DNA of 43,372 bases from Thermomicrobiales bacterium (GTDB lineage: Bacteria > Chloroflexota > Chloroflexia > Thermomicrobiales > CADCWN01), in assembly GCA_030446685.1 (NCBI GenBank), contig JAUJMV010000015.1, positions 1 through 43,372 on the forward strand. The letters run 5' to 3'. Each line of letters begins with the position of its first letter. The first letter of the stretch is position 1. This document shows, in pieces, positions 40,824-43,372 of this stretch. Under the pieces are notes generated by a model. That model saw only the letters and a program-made list of their open reading frames with translations. It did not search any database and was not told the origin of the DNA. Position numbers and translations under genes: made by a program.

Positions 40824-41435
40824 TGGCAGAGGACCGCGTCGCCCGCCTGCCCGGTGATCTGCTGCGGCGCCGGCAGCTCCACGCGGGGCATCCCCTCCAG
40901 CAGCGCCTGCGGCCCGTGCTCCCGGAAGTACCCCTCGTAGAGGCGGTGCGTGCCGGGCCAGACCGTGAAATTGCCCGCCGCGACGCCCGGCAGGTCGCTC
41001 AGCAGCACGCCGACCAGCGCGGTGAAGTTGCGGATCTCCCCTTCGGCACCCCGTTGGTCGGCGAGTACATCCCGTCGATGTGGGGGCGCGGCTCCGCCGG
41101 CGCGGTCAGCACCGGGAAGCGCAGCGCGATCTGGCCGCGCCCGACCGGGCGGATCCGGCCGGGGCCGATCGCCGACTCGGCCAGGCCCCCAGGGGCGTCT
41201 CGTGCAGCAGGCCGGTGATCGCCGGCGCGTCCTGGATCTCCGGGCAGTAGGACCGCGCCCGCAGGGTGGGCAGTTCGTCCGGGTGCATCCCCCGCTCGCC
41301 GAGCGCGGCGTTGATCGCCCGCAGCGCCGCGTCGACCCGCTCGCGCGGCACGATGCCGAGGAGCTTGATGAAGCCGTCCTGGTAGAACTGCCGCTTCTGC
41401 TCGTCGGTCAGCGCGATCCGCTCCGTCGTGACCAC
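40800..41435 (-). pseudogene. second PhyH-family dioxygenase gene, truncated and frameshifted
   Basis: It starts at a GTG (41435) with AAGGAGGG 6 bases upstream: VVTTERIALTDEQKRQFYQD. Then ALGERGMHPDELPTLRARSY; after a break near 41185, GRIRPVGRGQIALRFPVL and EPRPHIDGMYSP (iron His-x-Asp); after another near 41040, GNFTVWPGTHRLYEGYF and VLCHYQLAHGIA, which contains the distal iron His. Past that point the sequence is amidohydrolase DNA in the opposite sense. About 15-30 residues of the normal C-terminus are lost. The two frame breaks are single-base and may be read errors; the truncation is not. Confidence 0.75.
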
Positions 41436-41737
41436 AAACGCCCTCCTTCCAACCTTCGCTGTCGCCGTCCGCCGGCCAAACTCGCACGCCGCGTGCCAGA
41501 AGCCGCGTACCAATGCACACCGCCCCGGCGTGTAATACCCCATGTAGAGGAGGGCGGGACGCGTCGGTGCCTACACCAGGCCACTATCACCGCCTCGCTG
41601 TTCCCCCGATACTGGACAATGTCCCCGCGCCCTCTGGACAATACCCCCGCGTTCTCTGTGTTCTCTGTGTCTCTGTGGTGCAATCGTCCTCGACCCTGCC
41701 CATACCACACGCCGCGGGGAGCGGCGACCGCCGCCCC
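41436..41737. other. gap upstream of the second PhyH gene and downstream of the sulfatase gene
   Basis: No gene was seen. It includes a dispersed short-period repeat (41652-41690). A promoter for the leftward PhyH gene is not obvious. Confidence 0.4.
41652..41690. repeat. CTCTGTGT short-period repeat
   Basis: Tandem imperfect units TTCTCTGTGTTCTCTGTGTC, continuing TCTGTGG, resemble the 7-9-base tandem arms of the AGTGCTG and ATTGCGGA elements but are single-armed here. Confidence 0.45.
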
Positions 41738-43246
41738 CTACGCCAGCCCCAACCGCGCGTACTGCTCCTCCGGCGCCCGCACCTCCCGGAGCGCCGCGCG
41801 CAGCAACTCGCGCAGCCGCCCCTCGTCCGCGTTCCCCCCGCCCGCCAGATTCTCGCGCTGCCCCGGATCGCGCCCCGCGTCGAAGAGCAGCGGCCGGTCG
41901 TGCCGCGGGCGGGAGGGCGCCGGGTAGCGCCAGACCGGGGAATCGGTGTAGGGCAGGAAGCGTCCCGCCTCGGCCTCGCGCTGCGGCTCCGGCGGCGCGA
42001 ACCAGCCGTAGGGCCGCAGCATCATCGTCGAGTAGCAGTAGACCGGCAGGTCGGCGCGGCAGGGGTGGAGGTAGGCGTGCCGCCCGTCGGTCACGTTGAC
42101 CGTCGAGCCCCAGTAGCCGTAGAGCGCCCAGTCGCGGTGCCGGTCGGTCTCCCCCGCCAGCAGCGGCCGCAGGCTGCGGCTGTGGGTCGCCTCCGGCGCC
42201 GGGACGCCGAGCGCGTCGAGCATCGTCGCGTAGAGATCGACCGCCGCGGTCAGGGCCGGGGTCCGCCCGCCGTGCAGGGGGCTGCCCGGGGACCAGACGA
42301 AGAGCGGCGTCCGCGCCAGCACGTCGAAGAGCGGCGCGTCCGGCTTGCCCATCCAGCCGTGGTCGCCCAGGTAGTGGCCGTGGTCGGTCGTGACGACGAC
42401 TGTCGTCGTCTCCCAGAGGGCCAGCGCGTCGAGCGTGTCGAGCAGCCTGCCGAACCAGCGGTCGACCATCGTCAGCTTGCCGGCGTACTGCGCGCGGACG
42501 AAGGCGATCTGCCGCTCGCTGAGCCGGCTCTGGCCCTGGTCGGTGCGGCCGTAGTAGGGCCAGAGGACCAGCTCGGGGTCGTTCGGATCTTCGTTCGTGT
42601 ACATCGAGGCGTAGGGCTCCGGGCAGTGGAACGGCTCGTGGACGTCGAAGCTGTCCACCACCAGCAGCCAGCGGTCGTAGGCGCGGTTCTCCTCCAGCCA
42701 GCGGCTCGCCTCCGCGAAGACCCGCGGCGCGAAGAAATCCTCCTCCCGCCGCAGGGCCGTCGCGTTGCGCGCGTAGGCGGCCCGGTTGAGGAAGCCGGTG
42801 TCCGCCGGCTTGGCGGCCAGGATCTGCCGGAGGAAATCGGGGTCGGGCTCGCGCGGCGCCGTCCGCCAGGCGTCGTACTCGTGGCCGCGGATGAACTCGA
42901 ACCCCTGGTAGTCCTCGTAATAGCCGTGGCTGCCGTGCTGGAAATAGTGGAAGTGGTCGGTGACCAGTTGCGTCACCACCCCGTCGCGCCGCGCCGCGCG
43001 GGCGAGCGGCAGATCGAACGGCTCCACCGGCCCCCACGGCCGCCAGAGGAACTCCTGGATGCCGGTGAAGAACTCCCGGCGGGCGGGCATGCAGGGCAGG
43101 CTGCCGGCGTAGTGGTTGTCGAAGATCGCCGCCCGCCGCGCGAAGCGGTCGAGGTTCGGCGTCTCCACGGGGTACTCGATCGACTGCCCGTAGGCCGTGA
43201 GAAAATGGCGGTTGAGGCTGTCGATCGACACGAAGATGACGTTCAT
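41738..43246 (-). CDS. type I (formylglycine) sulfatase family protein
   Basis: 502 residues of the alkaline-phosphatase-like sulfatase family. N-terminal metal motif VIFVSIDSLN; the sulfatase signature LPCMPARRE has Cys52-x-Pro-x-Arg56, the site converted to formylglycine; VVVTTDHGHYLGDHG carries the further metal ligands; GKPDAPLFDV follows. No signal peptide is visible, so it would be cytoplasmic or exported otherwise. It removes sulfate esters from sugars or aromatics, or is a related phosphonate/phosphodiester hydrolase; the substrate is unknown. The start ATG has GAGGAGG upstream. It is active only if a formylglycine-generating enzyme exists elsewhere in the genome. Confidence 0.88.
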   Translation of the reverse strand: MNVIFVSIDSLNRHFLTAYGQSIEYPVETPNLDRFARRAAIFDNHYAGSLPCMPARREFFTGIQEFLWRPWGPVEPFDLPLARAARRDGVVTQLVTDHFHYFQHGSHGYYEDYQGFEFIRGHEYDAWRTAPREPDPDFLRQILAAKPADTGFLNRAAYARNATALRREEDFFAPRVFAEASRWLEENRAYDRWLLVVDSFDVHEPFHCPEPYASMYTNEDPNDPELVLWPYYGRTDQGQSRLSERQIAFVRAQYAGKLTMVDRWFGRLLDTLDALALWETTTVVVTTDHGHYLGDHGWMGKPDAPLFDVLARTPLFVWSPGSPLHGGRTPALTAAVDLYATMLDALGVPAPEATHSRSLRPLLAGETDRHRDWALYGYWGSTVNVTDGRHAYLHPCRADLPVYCYSTMMLRPYGWFAPPEPQREAEAGRFLPYTDSPVWRYPAPSRPRHDRPLLFDAGRDPGQRENLAGGGNADEGRLRELLRAALREVRAPEEQYARLGLA

Positions 43247-43259
43247 GCGCCCCCTCCTC

Positions 43260-43290
43260 ATTGCGGATTGCGGATTGGCGATTGCGGATT
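43260..43290. repeat. short-period repeat (ATTGCGGA type), copy 3
   Basis: TTGCGGATTGCGGATTGGCG followed by ATTGCGGATT: three to four tandem units just upstream of the sulfatase gene start. Same unit as at 9824-9926. Confidence 0.6.
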
Positions 43291-43357
43291 CTGGCCCGGC
43301 GTCCCCGCCCACAGCCAGGCGCACTCGGAAAGATAAGGCGAACTATCGGATCGGATT

Positions 43358-43372
43358 GTAGGGGCGGGTTTG
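43358..43372. repeat. start of a GTAGGGG palindromic element at the right edge
   Basis: GTAGGGGCGGGTTTG matches the outer end of the palindromic family seen at 3056, 7782 and 13055 (the 7782 copy shares GCGGGTTTG). The element is cut by the window edge. Confidence 0.45.

Noticed and set aside
1-43372. tRNA and rRNA genes
   Set aside because: Scanned by eye for T-loop (GGTTCGA-type) and rRNA motifs; hits were only inside coding regions without cloverleaf potential.

Overview
The window is 43.4 kb of high-GC bacterial chromosome, probably from a Chloroflexota member of the Thermomicrobia/Sphaerobacter type. That call is an inference. It rests on Tat-type lipoprotein solute-binding proteins with Ala/Pro/Thr/Gln-rich linkers, TPR-CHAT proteins paired with sigma and anti-sigma factors, many PhyH, aldo/keto reductase, enolase-superfamily and amidohydrolase genes, the coaD / coiled-coil / DUF177 / rpmF cluster, and many short palindromic intergenic repeats. 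No rRNA, tRNA or CRISPR array was seen.

Layout. 1-153: start of an MFS transporter that leaves the left edge. 154-697: palindromic repeats. 698-2982: recQ and a PsbP/MOG1-like small protein, convergent. 3431-9819: an apparent operon of sigma factor, zinc-finger anti-sigma factor, TPR-CHAT protease-like protein and an S8 subtilisin-like protease. 9935-11901: amidohydrolase and sugar-isomerase-like proteins. 12123-17266: a zinc metallopeptidase, a polyprenyl synthetase, a cupin, and the leftward coaD / coiled-coil / DUF177 / rpmF group. 17756-20086: a succinate-semialdehyde-type dehydrogenase and a vapBC pair whose toxin has an internal stop. 20229-24101: a leftward vWA, PP2C-like phosphatase and HhH kinase operon (the TerY-P type triad) behind a near-consensus promoter. 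24533-28762: methyltransferase, membrane protein, IS5-type transposase, DUF899 protein and a decayed ECF sigma gene. 29080-43246: a catabolic and uptake region with two aldo/keto reductases, two enolase-superfamily enzymes, two family-5 solute-binding proteins (one truncated), two PhyH dioxygenases (one truncated), a truncated amidohydrolase, a DUF4352-like lipoprotein and a sulfatase.

How the genes work together. Two groups look like multi-gene signalling or defence units: the sigma / anti-sigma / CHAT / subtilase operon, possibly a sigma-controlled proteolytic cascade, and the kinase / phosphatase / vWA triad. The right third looks like import and dehydration or oxidation of sugar acids or related plant-derived compounds, but no permease is visible in the window.

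Quality caveat. Many genes, chiefly 9.5-9.6, 13.67, 26.3, 27.2-33.6 and 40.9-41.2 kb, are broken by single-base indels, often in short homopolymers. Most are probably sequence errors rather than real pseudogenes. Exceptions that look genuine are the truncated SBP copy, the fused amidohydrolase/PhyH pair, the decayed sigma gene and the vapC nonsense codon.
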